This document shows positions 29,336-40,411 of a stretch of 64,000 nt of DNA, piece after piece. This DNA comes from Heterobasidion occidentale. Lineage: Eukaryota; Basidiomycota; Agaricomycetes; Russulales; Bondarzewiaceae. Below the pieces are notes generated by a model. It did no database searches and had not been told where the DNA came from. It saw only the letters and a program-made list of their open reading frames with translations. The stretch is taken from the NCBI GenBank assembly GCA_039111635.1, contig JBCAQO010000002.1:1-64000 (forward strand). Reading direction: 5' to 3'. The position numbers and the translations under genes are program-made. Each line of letters starts with the position of its first letter. The stretch's first letter is position 1.

Positions 29336-31810
29336 TCCCAACTCCTGAGGGGACTACTCGTCTCCACGAGCCTCATCATCTTTCCACCAGCAATTTGTTT
29401 CTTGACCCAATAAGACCAGATGCGACTTCTGATATGACTTCGTTTTCTGGGGCGAAGACCGACCTACGTCGTTTACAATGCCTAGGAGTTTTCCATCTCC
29501 GTTGAGCTGTTTGATTTGAAGTCCTGCGGTATCGCCACAATACCGCTTTTTCTTCCCGGTGTTCTTCCTTCACCGTTACGTTTTGATGCGAGGCAATCCC
29601 TTGAGTCAAAAGGCAATCCCTCGAAGCAGGACTCCCTGCTTGTGGTCAAAGAAAGTGCTGGTGCGAATGATTTATAGATGAGTTAGAAACTCGTCTGTGG
29701 ATGGGTGTGTGTCGTTCTTCTTCCAAAATGCCGAAGGCCATGCTTCAGTGTTTCCAGGATAGATCTTCGTCTCCGTGATCTCCGGTATCGAGGGGGACTC
29801 CAGGTGTGTGGGTTGATCGCTTTACTAAGGCTTAGGCCCACCAACCTATCAAGAGTAGACAGCTCTTGACTTGTCTTGAGTCCGGCAAGACCCCTTTGAA
29901 GATCCCTAACTCTGTCAGCCCCATACGGTGGCCCGTCCTGGTTAGAGATTGGTGTTTGTCCAGAGTTTGTTTGTCACATGGGAGCGAGCATGCAGCCGCG
30001 CTCCGCGTATTGAACACGAGGTAAGGATTTTGAAGAATAGACTTTGAACCCCATGGCTTCTTGAGTAAACCATGGTATCCACCTTGACGGTAATTATTTG
30101 GGGTCAGCGTAAGGTATATCCTGGTATTTTAACGTCGTGCCGGACGTCCGTAGTTTTGCGTCTTTGCGGACGTCCTCTAGTTTATCCTTAAGTCTTCGCG
30201 GACTGAGGCTAGTTTATACATAAGTCGTTGCGGACTGCCCTGCTAGTTTACGTCAAGGTCGTTGCGGACCTATCCATCTTCCGATGTAGGAGTACCTGTA
30301 AACAAGATGGAAGACCTTTTCTGCGCGCCGGAACATTCATCGGTGATGCGCATAGAGCCCTAGACCAAGTACAGCCGTCTTGACAGGATCCCTATTGAGG
30401 AAGGATGGTGACGGTTTATACTATATCAAACCGGATAACTTATAGAGTTGCGAGAATAGACTTGGGAGCCTATTTTGACACAACTCACATGGCCCTGTAA
30501 ATGAAGGGCAGCTCAGTTTATCGTCATGAAGGACGGCAACTAGTTTATAGTCATTGCAGACGTCCGCTATCGCCTGGCTTGAACCTCCCGAGCCTCGATA
30601 GATTTAATCCTCCGGGGTGAGGGTAGTTTAAGGTCATTTCGGACTATTGCAGCTGGACGCGGTAATTCCAGCTCCAATATGACTTCCCTAGAACAGAGGG
30701 ACACTAGTTTATCGTCATCGCGGACTAGATCAACATCGTGGCTTCAACAACGATGTCGATCGACATCTCCTATACTGAAAGGAGCGGTAGTTTAACGTCT
30801 TCGCGGACGTTGACCCTGTAAAGGAAAGGGCAATCCCAGTTTACCGTCATGGAGGACGTCCTAGACCTGAGGCACGATCCCAGTTGCCTCTTGACTGGCC
30901 CTTGAAGCGGAATCCTTGCTTTGGACTTCAAGGGTAGAATGGGCGCACCATGGAGTAGTCGTGGTCCTGTCGGATGGCTGACAACCCGCTCCATGTCCCC
31001 AAACCCCTCGCACGGAGTTGAACCGTGTCGACCCCATATTCTTTTACTGTAAGGCGTATGGAATATGGAAGCGCCTTGACCTAGTCGGCAGGGTTCTGCA
31101 ATGGTGGAGGCCCTCCCTTCCACCATCTGCCAGAATACAACCACGCTCCGAGGGTCCATGGTAGCTTTAACGTTGTTCCGGACGGTAACTAGTTTATCGT
31201 CATTGCGGACCAAGCCTTTCGTAGTTTTACATCGTTGCGGATGTATTTGTCCTATTTGGTTACTTAGTGAAGTGCGGTCACTAAGCACCGGCATTGCAGA
31301 TAGGGCCCCCTAATGCGGAAACGACCCTGTAAAACTGGAGATCCAAAGTGGGACGTCCAAGACACCTGTCAGACCTTGACAGCGAGGTAGGGTCCACCGT
31401 TCCCCAACGGTGAACATGCAACACGATTTCCCACCAATATTCTTGCATCATCATAGCCCTTCGGTCGCGCCACACGATCGAAGAGCCGGCATATCAGTAC
31501 CAGTTATTTGTTGAATCCAAGGACCTCCTAATGCGGAAAGGGTCCTGTAAAACTGGGGATCCAAGCGGGACGCCCGGTTCGCTTGTCAGAATACCTCTTG
31601 ACAACGAGAGTGTGGGATGCTTGTCCTTCCAGACCGGAGGGTTGAAACGCGCATGGCCAGGTACTTCCCCTGCCTTCTTATCTTTTCACAGTTTAACGTC
31701 ATGCAGGACGTTCAACCTCGGTGTCCTGTGCGTGAAACCGGTACCTGTGGTGCGGAGGGTCCTTTCCTCTCCGTCACCTTCTGAGACAAGGGGTTCCTTA
31801 ACTCCCTTGT
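29336..31810 (-). repeat. E2 3' structured region (variant 1)
   Basis: Same organisation as E0 3614-6110: motif array (about 30127-30265, 30515-30640, 30700-30860, 31165-31240, 31690), hairpins and T-arm-like stem near 31012-31028 (loop TTCAACT). A 174-codon sense ORF (31294-30770) passes through the motifs. No known domain. Around 30645-30700 the sequence differs from E0. Confidence 0.7.
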
Positions 31811-33190
31811 CTAATATCCTCCGCCAATGTCCCCGAAATCTCCGTATCCCTCGTCGGGTCTGTAGTATGGGTCGGCATCGTCGTAATTCCCATTGTCGAC
31901 CTCGTTCCATGCATCTAGTTCCGCTCGAGTCCAGGCAGCAGTTCGCTGAGCTGGTCGCTGGCGGACTTGAGCTCGCCTGCCAAAGTGAGGATGCGTTCCC
32001 TCAGGTCGATTATCTCGAGGACGGTTTGGAGTCGGCGAATCTCTTGGTCGAGTTCTTCTAAGACTGCCTCGGCCGGGTTCGGGTGTCACTCTTGTCCTCG
32101 GATTCCCTCGTCTCTCATCCCTCCTATATCTTGGAGGATGCTCCTCATTGCTGCCTCCGGCGTCCTGCCCTGTGGATTGTCCTGTCGACACGGGAGGCAG
32201 GGCCTCTCGGTCCCGTCGTGCCTGTCGCTGTACCGTAGTCCAGACATATTCTGTCTGGGTAGCCATGTCTCGACTGGCTGTTGCTGGCACGGTTCTGCTG
32301 GCTTCGTCGTCCTCTGCTTGGACGCGGAATGGGTCAATCCGAACGGGTTGGGGGTGAGGAGAGAGTACTGGATCTGCGCTCGAGATGAGGGCAGGTAAGA
32401 GCTCCAGGTTGATGAAAGAGGAGAATTCGTCGGGATGGATGAGTAGGGCGTATGCGCCATTATTTCCTCTGGCATACCAGGAGGCCGCTCGATGATCGTC
32501 GGCATAGGCCAAAAGCCTGACCTGGTCGCTTGCGTCTGCGAGGCGCCTGGGAACGTCACTGTTCTCGCTCCCTGGTTGCCCTGCGAAATAATTAGCGAGC
32601 CTCTGTAAGGCTAGCGCTGTGGCCATCTGTATTACCGCCGAGATCGTGGTGCGCTGAAGCAGCGCATCTCCTAATCCTTCCAATTCTCGGGGGTGCAGAT
32701 TTCCACCACCGACAGGGGGTCCTCTGGTCCTGGCAGCCCATGCACTAATCGCTGCTGATTCGCGTATACCTGCCTCAGTAACTGTAGGCGTTGCCAAACT
32801 TGCATGGTTTCTCTGTCCTCCGCTACCTCTTGTCTCCGGTCTTGCGTCTCCTTGAGCCAACGTTGTCGTCGGTTGCGGAGGCGTTGGCGAAGTAGGTCCT
32901 CCTTCTTCTTGACGTCTCTCATCGTGCTCGTCATGAGTTCCCTCAATCCGAGATGAGGCTCGTAGTTCCGCTTGATCTTCGGCGGCGAGCGTGGGGAGAC
33001 GGGAGGAGACTGGTATGGAAACTCCCTCTGAAGACGCTGGGTGGCCGCCTTGGCCAGGTCGTCCAGTGTCGGGGTTGGCCACGGCCAAAATGATGTCGGG
33101 TGAGGGGTTCCTTGAGGGTGAAGAGGTAGTTCCTTCATAGATGAGCATAGCGCGTCCTGGGGAGTAATCAAGGGAGGAGTGATCGGACAT
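31811..33190 (-). CDS. E2 ORF3, longest unspliced frame (459 aa)
   Basis: Runs from ATG 33190 (MSDHSSLDYSPG) to a natural-looking end (YGDFGDIGGGY) at 31811. The N-terminal third is Ser/Thr/Pro/Arg-rich. The middle (RRLADASDQVRLLAYADD, YALLIHPDEF, INLELLPALI) looks globular; the tail is Arg-rich then Gly/Tyr/Asp-rich. The intron 32581-32635 is read through in this frame. The spliced frame continues in 32559-32086. The coiled-coil frame is at 33171-32671. Function unknown. Confidence 0.55.
   Translation of the reverse strand: MSDHSSLDYSPGRAMLIYEGTTSSPSRNPSPDIILAVANPDTGRPGQGGHPASSEGVSIPVSSRLPTLAAEDQAELRASSRIEGTHDEHDERRQEEGGPTSPTPPQPTTTLAQGDARPETRGSGGQRNHASLATPTVTEAGIRESAAISAWAARTRGPPVGGGNLHPRELEGLGDALLQRTTISAVIQMATALALQRLANYFAGQPGSENSDVPRRLADASDQVRLLAYADDHRAASWYARGNNGAYALLIHPDEFSSFINLELLPALISSADPVLSPHPQPVRIDPFRVQAEDDEASRTVPATASRDMATQTEYVWTTVQRQARRDREALPPVSTGQSTGQDAGGSNEEHPPRYRRDERRGNPRTRVTPEPGRGSLRRTRPRDSPTPNRPRDNRPEGTHPHFGRRAQVRQRPAQRTAAWTRAELDAWNEVDNGNYDDADPYYRPDEGYGDFGDIGGGY
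32581..32635 (-). other. Predicted 55-bp intron in E2 ORF3
   Basis: Same position, length and splice signals as in E0 and E1 (GTAATA ... CTAATTATTTCGCAG). Confidence 0.8.
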
Positions 33191-33235
33191 GTGCTTGGGA
33201 GGATATCCTTGCTTTCGATAAAGGAGGATTGTTCT

Positions 33236-33245
33236 CCTTTATATA
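33236..33245 (-). promoter_or_regulatory. Internal TATA box upstream of E2 ORF3
   Basis: TATATAAAGG followed by AAAGGAG...CTCCTTT inverted repeat, 46 bp before the ORF3 ATG. Confidence 0.55.
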
Positions 33246-33252
33246 TATCCTT

Positions 33253-34974
33253 TCACAGCTTAATCGCCGCTGGCCGGGGTTTGTTGAGGTAGCTTTCGTG
33301 AAACTCACGAAGCACCTCATCGGCCGAATCTTTGAGGAGGGCAAAGGGTTCCCAAGTGTTATCCGCTTCGGAGTATCCGACCCACTTGACGAGATATTTG
33401 GTTCCTCGTCCCTGACGCCTAGAATCTAGAATGGTCTCTACTTCGTAGTGTTCTTCTTCATTCAGGATTTCTGGTGCTGGTCTGGGAAAGTTCTCTCCAT
33501 GGGCTTCTGTCTCATGATATTCAGTGAGCACGGAGGCATGAAATACCGGATGTATCTTCCATGTTTCAGGTATTTTCAGCCGATAAGCCAAGGAGCCAAT
33601 TCTTTCGGTCACTTGGAAAGGACCATAACGCCTGGGTGCCAGCTTGAACTTCGGATGAGTTGTCCGAATATGTGTTCCTTCTAACCAAACTTGGGTTCCT
33701 GCTTCCCACTGCGGAAGTTTCCGGTGTAGGTCCCGGTCTTTGGCGTGCTGCGCCGCTATCTGTAGGCTGGCAGCTGCTTCCTCTTGGACTTCCTTGATTA
33801 ACTGTAAGCGTTCAGTTACCGCGGGCACCTTGGTTTCGAGCGCTGAGTCCACCGAATATGGTGGGTTAAATCCATACAGAACTTCAAACGGCGATTTCCC
33901 TGTAGCGGAGTGTCTTCGGGTGTTGTGGGAGAATTCTGCGAAGGGGATCAGGTCCACCCAGTTATCTTGGTGGTAATTGCAGAATACGCGCAGGAATTGC
34001 TCGATCTCTTGATTAACCCGTTCTGTTTCTCCGTCCGTCTGGGGATGATAAGCCGTGCTGAGGGCCGGAGTGATTCCTAAGCCCTTCCATAGTTCTCACG
34101 TGAATTTTGCCGCAAACTGAGGTCCTCTGTCGGATACTACTTTGGTTGGTAGACCGTAACATTTGAACACATTATCCTGGAAGAGTGTCGTGGTTTCTTT
34201 GGCCGTAATTGTCTTCTTGCATGGAGTTATGACTATTCCTTTTGACAGGCCCTGGTCCACTACCACATTTATCGAATTGTATCCTCTGCTTTCCGGGAGG
34301 TCTGTTATGAAATCGGTGGAGATAAAACGCCAAGGGGTGTTCGTAGTTTCCAATGGGTGGATCAGAGGATGGGTCTTGTGGGGAAGGTTCTTGGTGGACT
34401 GGCAAACTGCGCATCCATCTACATATTGATGGACAAACTTGGTCATGCTTGACCACCAGTAATGGCGTTGTACCAGTTCCAAGGTTTTCGCTCGTCCTGG
34501 GTGTCCTGTAGCCATAGTGTCATGATGTGCTTTGACAATTGTCTGCCGGAGGAGATCGTCTCTTGGGACACATATGTAGCCATCTCGTCTTGTGATACCG
34601 TCTTTGTGTGTCCATTTCCCTAGGAGACCTTTCATTGCTTTTGGTCCTTTGTCCAAGAGCTTCTTGAGGGAGACATCCACTAGCAGGTCATGTTCGGAGC
34701 GTGATTGTCGGATAAGGGAGAGGATGTCCGAGGATACGATTTCTGTTGCTTTGACATGTATGCTTTCGCTGGAATCTACCAGGGTTTCGCTGGACTCGGT
34801 GAAAAGTCTGGACGGAAGCAGAGTCTGTGCCTTGTTATCAGATTCCACCCCCTCACTAAGGTCTGGACGCCTGGACAGAGCATCTGCGTGGTTAGTCGTT
34901 CCAGCTTTATAGCTGAGCTGGAAGTCAAATCTGGACAAAAACAGACTCCAGCGCGCTTGTCTCCTTGATAGGTC
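33253..34974 (-). pseudogene. E2 integrase and chromodomain with one internal stop
   Basis: Open at 34938-34096 (RNase H end, HHDTMATGHPG, CAVC finger, STDF, SDRGPQF) and 34095-33253 (DGETE, GPF/Y, chromodomain YLVKWVGY, ending AAIKL). The break is a TGA at 34096-34098 where relatives have CGG; both the first and last base of the codon changed by transitions. Catalytic residues remain. Confidence 0.9.
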
Positions 34975-37107
34975 TCACGCCGTCTGAAAGTGTTCCAGGT
35001 TCTTGTGGTCTGTCCAGACCTCAAAGGGATGCCTGGCGCCTTCGAGGTAGTGTTTCCAGTGTTCCAGCGCCTTGATGATTGCCAGGAGTTCGCGATCATG
35101 TACGTCGTAATTCCTTTCGGGCGGTGAAAACGAGCCCGAGAGGTATGCCACTGGGTGCCAGTCATTATCAGGTCCTTCCTGTAAGAGGACTGCACCATAT
35201 GCGGAGAGGGAGGCGTCGGTGACAAGCCGGTATGGGCGCATCGGGTCTGGGTATATCAGGACGGGTTGACTGACGAAGGCTTTCTTTAATCGATCAAAAG
35301 CCTGTTGGCAACTCGTCGTCCAGTCCCATTTCGTGTCCTTCTTGGTGAGGTCATGTAGGGGTCGCGCGATCAAGGAGAACTTGTCAATGAATTGCCGATA
35401 GAAATTCCCCAGCCCTAGGAAGGAACGGATGTCTCTGACTGTGCGAGGAATGGGCCATTCCTGGATTGCCTCCACCTTCGAATCTTCCATGGCGACGTGA
35501 TCTTTTGAAATCGTGTATCCCAAGTAGTTCAGCTTTTCCTTGTGGAACTCGCATTTCTCTGGTTTGAGATACAGATCATTGTCGCGTAGGATTTGGAGAA
35601 CTCGTCGAACGATCACGATGTGTTCTGCCGTGGTCCTTGTGAAGATGAGGATGTCATCCATATATACCGCAATTTTCCGGGCCAAGATGAGTTCTTGAAA
35701 GATCATGTTCATCATGGCCTGGAAGGTCCCTGGGGAATTGCACAGCCCAAAGAACATCACCGTGGGTTCAAACAATCCTAGGGGCGTTACAAACGCTGCC
35801 TTGGAATCGTCCCCTTCCTTGATGCGCACATTGTTATATCCCCACCGAACATCCAGTTTCGAGAATACCGTCGCTCCTCGAATAATATCCAAGAGTTCTT
35901 GAATCAGAGGCAAGGGGGTAACATCTCGAATAGTGTATTCATTAAGGTGGCGATAGTCTTGTACCGGGCGTAATTTCCCATCCTTCTTGTTTATGAAGAA
36001 GAAGGATGCTGCGCTAGGGGCCGTTGACCGACGTATTGTCCCTCTAGAAAGGTGCTCCTTGACAAATTTTCCTAGCTCGTCGTGTTTATCCGGGCTCAAG
36101 GGAAATATCCTTGGAGCCTGGGGTTTAAACGACGGTTTGAGATTTATCGCGTGGTCCCAGATAGTATGTTTGGGTAGTCGTTGCGATCGCCTCTCGCTGA
36201 AAATGTCGAGGTAGGAATGGTACTCTGTCGGCACGCGGTCCTTCAGATCGGTCGTGTCGATTTCCTCCTCTAGGTCTTCGTCAAAGCTAGCGAACCCCGA
36301 GGGTTCGGGAGCTACCTTCCTGATGACGGGTTCTTCTTCGCTATCCGTAGCGGAGGAGTCAAACAATATTTGCGCCTTCTCGGCGACTTTCCTTGAGGCT
36401 TCGCCCTGAGCGTTCTTTTCCAAAGTTCGCCGGCATTCCTTCTCTTCGGTTTTCAGTTCCTCGAGCCATTTCCGAGCCTTGTCTTCTCGGGATTTATGTT
36501 CGAGCATTTCCAAAAACCGGGATTTCCATTCCTTCGCTGGAACTTGGCGCCATTGTTCTTTAGTCCAAGTCCACGAAGGTCCTACCGGCCCAGAGACAAG
36601 ATGCGGTTTTGTCCGCTGAGGGACCTTGTCGCCGCGTAGTTTCGCTAGCCATGCCTTCTTGGTAGGCTCTTCCCTTGCCTTGGTAAAACCGTATGGTTGT
36701 TGGCAATCTGCGGGGCATCGATCAAAGTGTACCTCACGGCGCCTCCACCCGATGGAGGGGTCGTGGTATTTCAGCCAATCTGTTCCTAAGAGCATGTCGT
36801 CTTTCCCTAGATTGGTGATGAACATCTGGACGCGTTCAGTGTGGTATCTCCCCCGCCTGTCCTTGACGGTGAGATTCGCGTCTAAGCCTCGTCGAATGAG
36901 GCCTGCCTTGTTGACGGTGTCATCGACATTGCGAACGCGGATAAGGCGATTTAACGGGTAGGTTGGAAGGTCGTGCTTTCGTACCCACTTTTCGTTCACC
37001 AGAATCCCTTCACAAGCTGAGTCGATGGCGGCTCTGGCTCCAGCGCTTCTTCCTCGAGTTGTTAATCGTACGTCAAGTCGAATGGGGGTAATGATGTGGC
37101 TGTTCAT
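34975..37107 (-). CDS. pol: E2 protease, reverse transcriptase and RNase H (710 aa)
   Basis: The longest pol ORF in the window, starting with its own ATG 77 bp after the gag stop in another frame. Protease with DSACEG active site and LLGTDWL; charged helical linker; RT with RPVQDY, LDVRWGYNNV, FGLCNSPGTFQ and YMDD; connection; RNase H with VTDASLSAYGAVL, DRELLAI and WTDHKNLEHF. It ends at a TGA (34975-34977) replacing CGA in RDLSRRQ of relatives, so RNase H is cut near its end and separated from integrase. Confidence 0.92.
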   Translation of the reverse strand: MNSHIITPIRLDVRLTTRGRSAGARAAIDSACEGILVNEKWVRKHDLPTYPLNRLIRVRNVDDTVNKAGLIRRGLDANLTVKDRRGRYHTERVQMFITNLGKDDMLLGTDWLKYHDPSIGWRRREVHFDRCPADCQQPYGFTKAREEPTKKAWLAKLRGDKVPQRTKPHLVSGPVGPSWTWTKEQWRQVPAKEWKSRFLEMLEHKSREDKARKWLEELKTEEKECRRTLEKNAQGEASRKVAEKAQILFDSSATDSEEEPVIRKVAPEPSGFASFDEDLEEEIDTTDLKDRVPTEYHSYLDIFSERRSQRLPKHTIWDHAINLKPSFKPQAPRIFPLSPDKHDELGKFVKEHLSRGTIRRSTAPSAASFFFINKKDGKLRPVQDYRHLNEYTIRDVTPLPLIQELLDIIRGATVFSKLDVRWGYNNVRIKEGDDSKAAFVTPLGLFEPTVMFFGLCNSPGTFQAMMNMIFQELILARKIAVYMDDILIFTRTTAEHIVIVRRVLQILRDNDLYLKPEKCEFHKEKLNYLGYTISKDHVAMEDSKVEAIQEWPIPRTVRDIRSFLGLGNFYRQFIDKFSLIARPLHDLTKKDTKWDWTTSCQQAFDRLKKAFVSQPVLIYPDPMRPYRLVTDASLSAYGAVLLQEGPDNDWHPVAYLSGSFSPPERNYDVHDRELLAIIKALEHWKHYLEGARHPFEVWTDHKNLEHFQTA

Positions 37108-37184
37108 TGCTCCGATTCGAATACATGACGGGGAATCATACTCGGGTTTTCTCGACCCCCTCTCTTCGGCTGGTGAAGGAGAGG

Positions 37185-38399
37185 TCAGGAAAAATCCAGC
37201 GCTACGTCCGCCAACATCTGTTTGGCCTTCGTTTCCCCTACTTCTCTGAAGAGCGCCCGGACATCATTAATATCACGGACAGGTCCGTTGCTTCGTCGTC
37301 CGTTAGGCGGTATGTAGCGCTCTCCATCGCTCTGGCGTGATCCTCCGTCCCTTGAGGGAGGGTTCTGACGTTCCACCGGATGACTAGGTTGTGATACCCA
37401 ACCGTGGTGGCCATGAGAACCCCCCTCCTCCAATCCTCTATGTAGTCCCGCATCGTCTCCCAGCGGGGATTCTTGATCGTCTTCATCCTCCAAGCCTGTA
37501 GCGCGAGTTCTTCTACCTCCTCCACGTATCGGTCTGCGCGGATTTCCTCTAGCAGAGGGAATGCCTCTACGAGGGGAAGGACATTTATTCGCCCAATGTC
37601 CCTCTTTTCCACAGTTAAAACAATGGGTGGAGGGCTTGCCGTCATGGGTGCGCTTCTGGCGAGCAGCATCTCTCTTTCGAGAGGCGTCAATGTCCATGTC
37701 AACCACTTGGTTGTTCATTCTGCGAGGTGCGGTGGAGGAGTTGTAGCGGAGAGCGGGTTGGTGGTGAAAACGATTCAGGAAATCACTTCGGAATGAGGTG
37801 GAGTTGGCAAGGATCGCCTTTTGAGCACTTCGGGCTCTCAGCCGTCCGTCTATTTCACAAGCGGTATTGATCCAGTCTTGGATCGTGTCGTTCGGCAGTG
37901 TTTCCTTGTCATAGATCTTGTCCATGACCCTTGGGTCGAGCCCTCTCTGGAAGTAAGGAACTTGTTCCTTATCGGTGATGTCGGCATCGGCGGCTATGAG
38001 GGCGAACTGATTGGAGTATTCGTCCACCGTCATCTTCCCTTGAGAGAAAGACATAAGAGCGCTTCGGGCCTTGTCCGTAAGGTTCGTTTCCTTGAATTGA
38101 AGCCTAAACTTGACAAGGAAATCGGCCCAAGTCCCGAGGTCTCGAGGCGCTTCTGCCCCAACTGTCTTCTTTAGGAAGTTTTCTGCCTATATGCCGGCCG
38201 TTCCGTATCTCATGCACGAGAGGGCCAGGGAAACCTTGTCTTCATCCGTTCTGTACCGGTCTGATTCTACTGTGAAAAGGAGGAGGCAATTCACGATAAA
38301 TTTCTGTGATCGTGTTCTGTCTCCGTCGAAATTATCGGGGAGTCTAGGCTTGCCCCTTCCAGATGATACTGTCGTAGGGGGAGCTGTAATGTCTGCCAT
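37185..38399 (-). pseudogene. gag: E2 gag with nonsense codon
   Basis: From ATG 38399 the frame stops at TAG 38187-38189, where E0 has the TGG of GIWAENF. It continues open from 38054 to 37185, with the CCHC knuckle (CFNCGKEGHWANKC). E4 has the same TAG at the same codon. Apart from this the frame is intact, so E2 particles would need suppression or Gag from another copy. Confidence 0.9.
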
Positions 38400-38872
38400 A
38401 TTGTTATTTCTTTCGATGGCTCGGGTATTGATCGGTGTTTGAATATCCGAGGATTCGGACTCGGATGTTCCTTCTTCTTCCTCCGAGGTGTCCGGGATTT
38501 CGGTTCGGGGTTCCTATACTGGGGTGGCTCTACCCAGTCTTCTGCTGTTTCGTCCCAAGCCCACTCAGCTTCTGTTCCGTCTTCTCTCGTGAAGAAATAT
38601 CGTCCTTCTCGGTATGAGCAGTTATCAAAGTTTGGAGGGGCTAATCGATTGGTGTCTGAATAATACCAATGGTTTCCCCTTTGATGGATAGGACGATTAT
38701 CTTGTCGGAGTTGGTTGTGGGTTCGTCTAGTGCCTGGTGGGTATCCTAGGCCTAGGTCTTGCTCCAGGGTGTGTGAAGTAACACTCTCCGGTGGGGGTCT
38801 ATGCCACCGATGAGGGTTGTGAGAAAGAGTGTGGCAGCAAGCAAAGTGTGGTGCAAGGTAGGGGCAAAAGCG

Positions 38873-38882
38873 AGTCTATTCT
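38873..38882 (-). other. E2 primer binding site, self-priming type
   Basis: AGAATAGACT in element orientation, 2 nt from the 5' LTR. Confidence 0.75.
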
Positions 38883-38884
38883 AG

Positions 38885-39517
38885 TGTTATGAACTGCTTG
38901 TTCGATAACCCAAGAGTAACAGGTTCTTCCCTAGGTCGCACGATGGACTGAGTGGTGGGGATGATCTTCAACTGTATCAGGCTGTGATACAGGAAGGTTT
39001 AATGATTATTCTACCGTAGGAAGACGGTAGGGAACGAAGTGTCCGTATAGGAAGATACGAACAAAACGAAGGTTCCACTGTAGGAAGACAGTGGCAAACG
39101 AAGAGAATAGACTGAAGTTCCTCAGCCTATTCTATGGGCCTTATATACTGTATAGGGTATAGGGTAAGAGTCCGTGCTTCTCCGGGTACCCATCCCAGGA
39201 GAGCTGTGGTCGCCGTCTTTCTCAGCCGGCGCCTACTCTTGTACTTCTCCAGTCGCACCTATCCATCCTAGTGCGACGAGGTGCTTACCCATAAGCCCTA
39301 AGCCCATGGCATGTGAATGCCTATCTTATTAATCCGCTGTATCATTGACCCTTCCCATATATCCTATACCGATGTCTTGAGGAACCATCGGTTCAGTCGG
39401 ACCGTAAGGACATCCGAATACCTTGATGTACGCTCCATGGTGGAGCTGCCTAGCATGTGATGCTTGATCCATCGGATAGACCAGCCCCGACGGGCTCCGA
39501 TCGGTCAAGTCATAACA
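38885..39517 (-). repeat. E2 5' LTR
   Basis: 633 bp, same three hairpin modules in the same order as the 3' LTR at 28687. Confidence 0.95.
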
Positions 39518-39808
39518 GTAGGAGCATACTCGCAACAAAACCATACCGGTGAAGGAAGAACATTGGAAGGGTGACGCAATATTGTGGCGATATTGCTAGG
39601 TACCTAAACCAAACAGCTCAACGGAGATGGAGAACTCCTAGGCGTTGTAAACGACGTAAGTCGGTCTTCACCCCAGAAAACGAAGTCATATCGGAAAGAT
39701 GCATCCCGATCTTTATTGGACGACCAGAAAGCAATTGTACGTGGAATGATGATGAAGCTCGTGGAGGCGTGTAGTCCCCTCAGGAGTTGGGACCTAGAAA
39801 GGGGGTAA
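39518..39808 (+). mobile_element. Last part of E1 body after E2
   Basis: Starts with the second GTAGG copy and continues the sequence broken at 28686 (compare E0 3880-3600 reversed). It ends in the polypurine tract ACCTAGAAAGGGGGTAA at 39792-39808. Confidence 0.9.
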
Positions 39809-40411
39809 TGTTATGACTTGACCGATCGGAGCCCGTCGGGGCTGGTCTATCTGATGGTTCAAGCATCACATGTTAGGCGGCTCCACTACAGAGCGTACAC
39901 CAAGGTATTCGGCATGTCCTTATGATCCGACTGAACCGATGGTTCCTCAAGACATCGGTATAGGATATATGGGAAGGGTCATGGGTACAGCGATTGATAA
40001 GACAGGCATTCACATGCCATGGGCTTAGGGCTTATGGGTAAGCACCTCGTCGCACTAGGATGGATAGGTGCGACTAGAGAAGTACAAGAGTAGGCGCCGG
40101 CTGAGAAGGACGGCGACCACAGCTCTCCTGGGATGGGTACCTGGAGAAGCACACGGACTCTTACCCTAGACCCTATACAGTATATAAGGCCCATAGAATA
40201 GGCTGAGGATCTTCAGTCTATTCTCTTCCGTTCTTTCTGTATCTTCGCATACAGAACCTTTGTTCCCTACCGTCCTCGTACGGTAGAATCAACATTACTT
40301 CTTCCTGTATCATTGCCTGATACAGTCGAGACTTCGTCCACCACTCAGTCCATCGTGCAACCTAGGGAAGAACCCGTTACTCTTGGGTTATCGAACGAGC
40401 AGTTCGTAACA
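39809..40411 (+). repeat. E1 3' LTR
   Basis: 603 bp, TG...CA ends. Hairpin modules TCTGTATCTTCGCATACAGA and CTACCGTCCTCGTACGGTAG, the latter with a changed loop. It is followed directly by E3 internal sequence at 40412. Confidence 0.93.

Larger units (their letters stand above)
28687..39517 (-). mobile_element. E2: complete recent chromovirus insertion with GTAGG duplication
   Basis: 10,831 bp in minus orientation, inside the 3' region of E1. The 5-bp duplication GTAGG is at 28682-28686 and 39518-39522. The two 633-bp LTRs appear to differ at a single base (CTCATCC versus CTCAGCC), so the insertion is very recent. Yet gag, RNase H and integrase carry nonsense codons. It was therefore probably mobilised by proteins from another copy. 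Confidence 0.95.
18118..40411 (+). mobile_element. E1: chromovirus, interrupted by solo LTR and by E2
   Basis: Plus orientation: 5' LTR 18118-18718, body to 28686, E2 inserted, then body 39518-39808 and 3' LTR 39809-40411. Without inserts it is about 10.8 kb. Both LTRs have the same two hairpin modules. The outer flanks (CAGAC left, GTTGC right) do not match. The right flank is internal sequence of E3, so one end was rearranged. Gag, RT, integrase and ORF3 all carry frameshifts or stops. It is defective. Confidence 0.88.
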
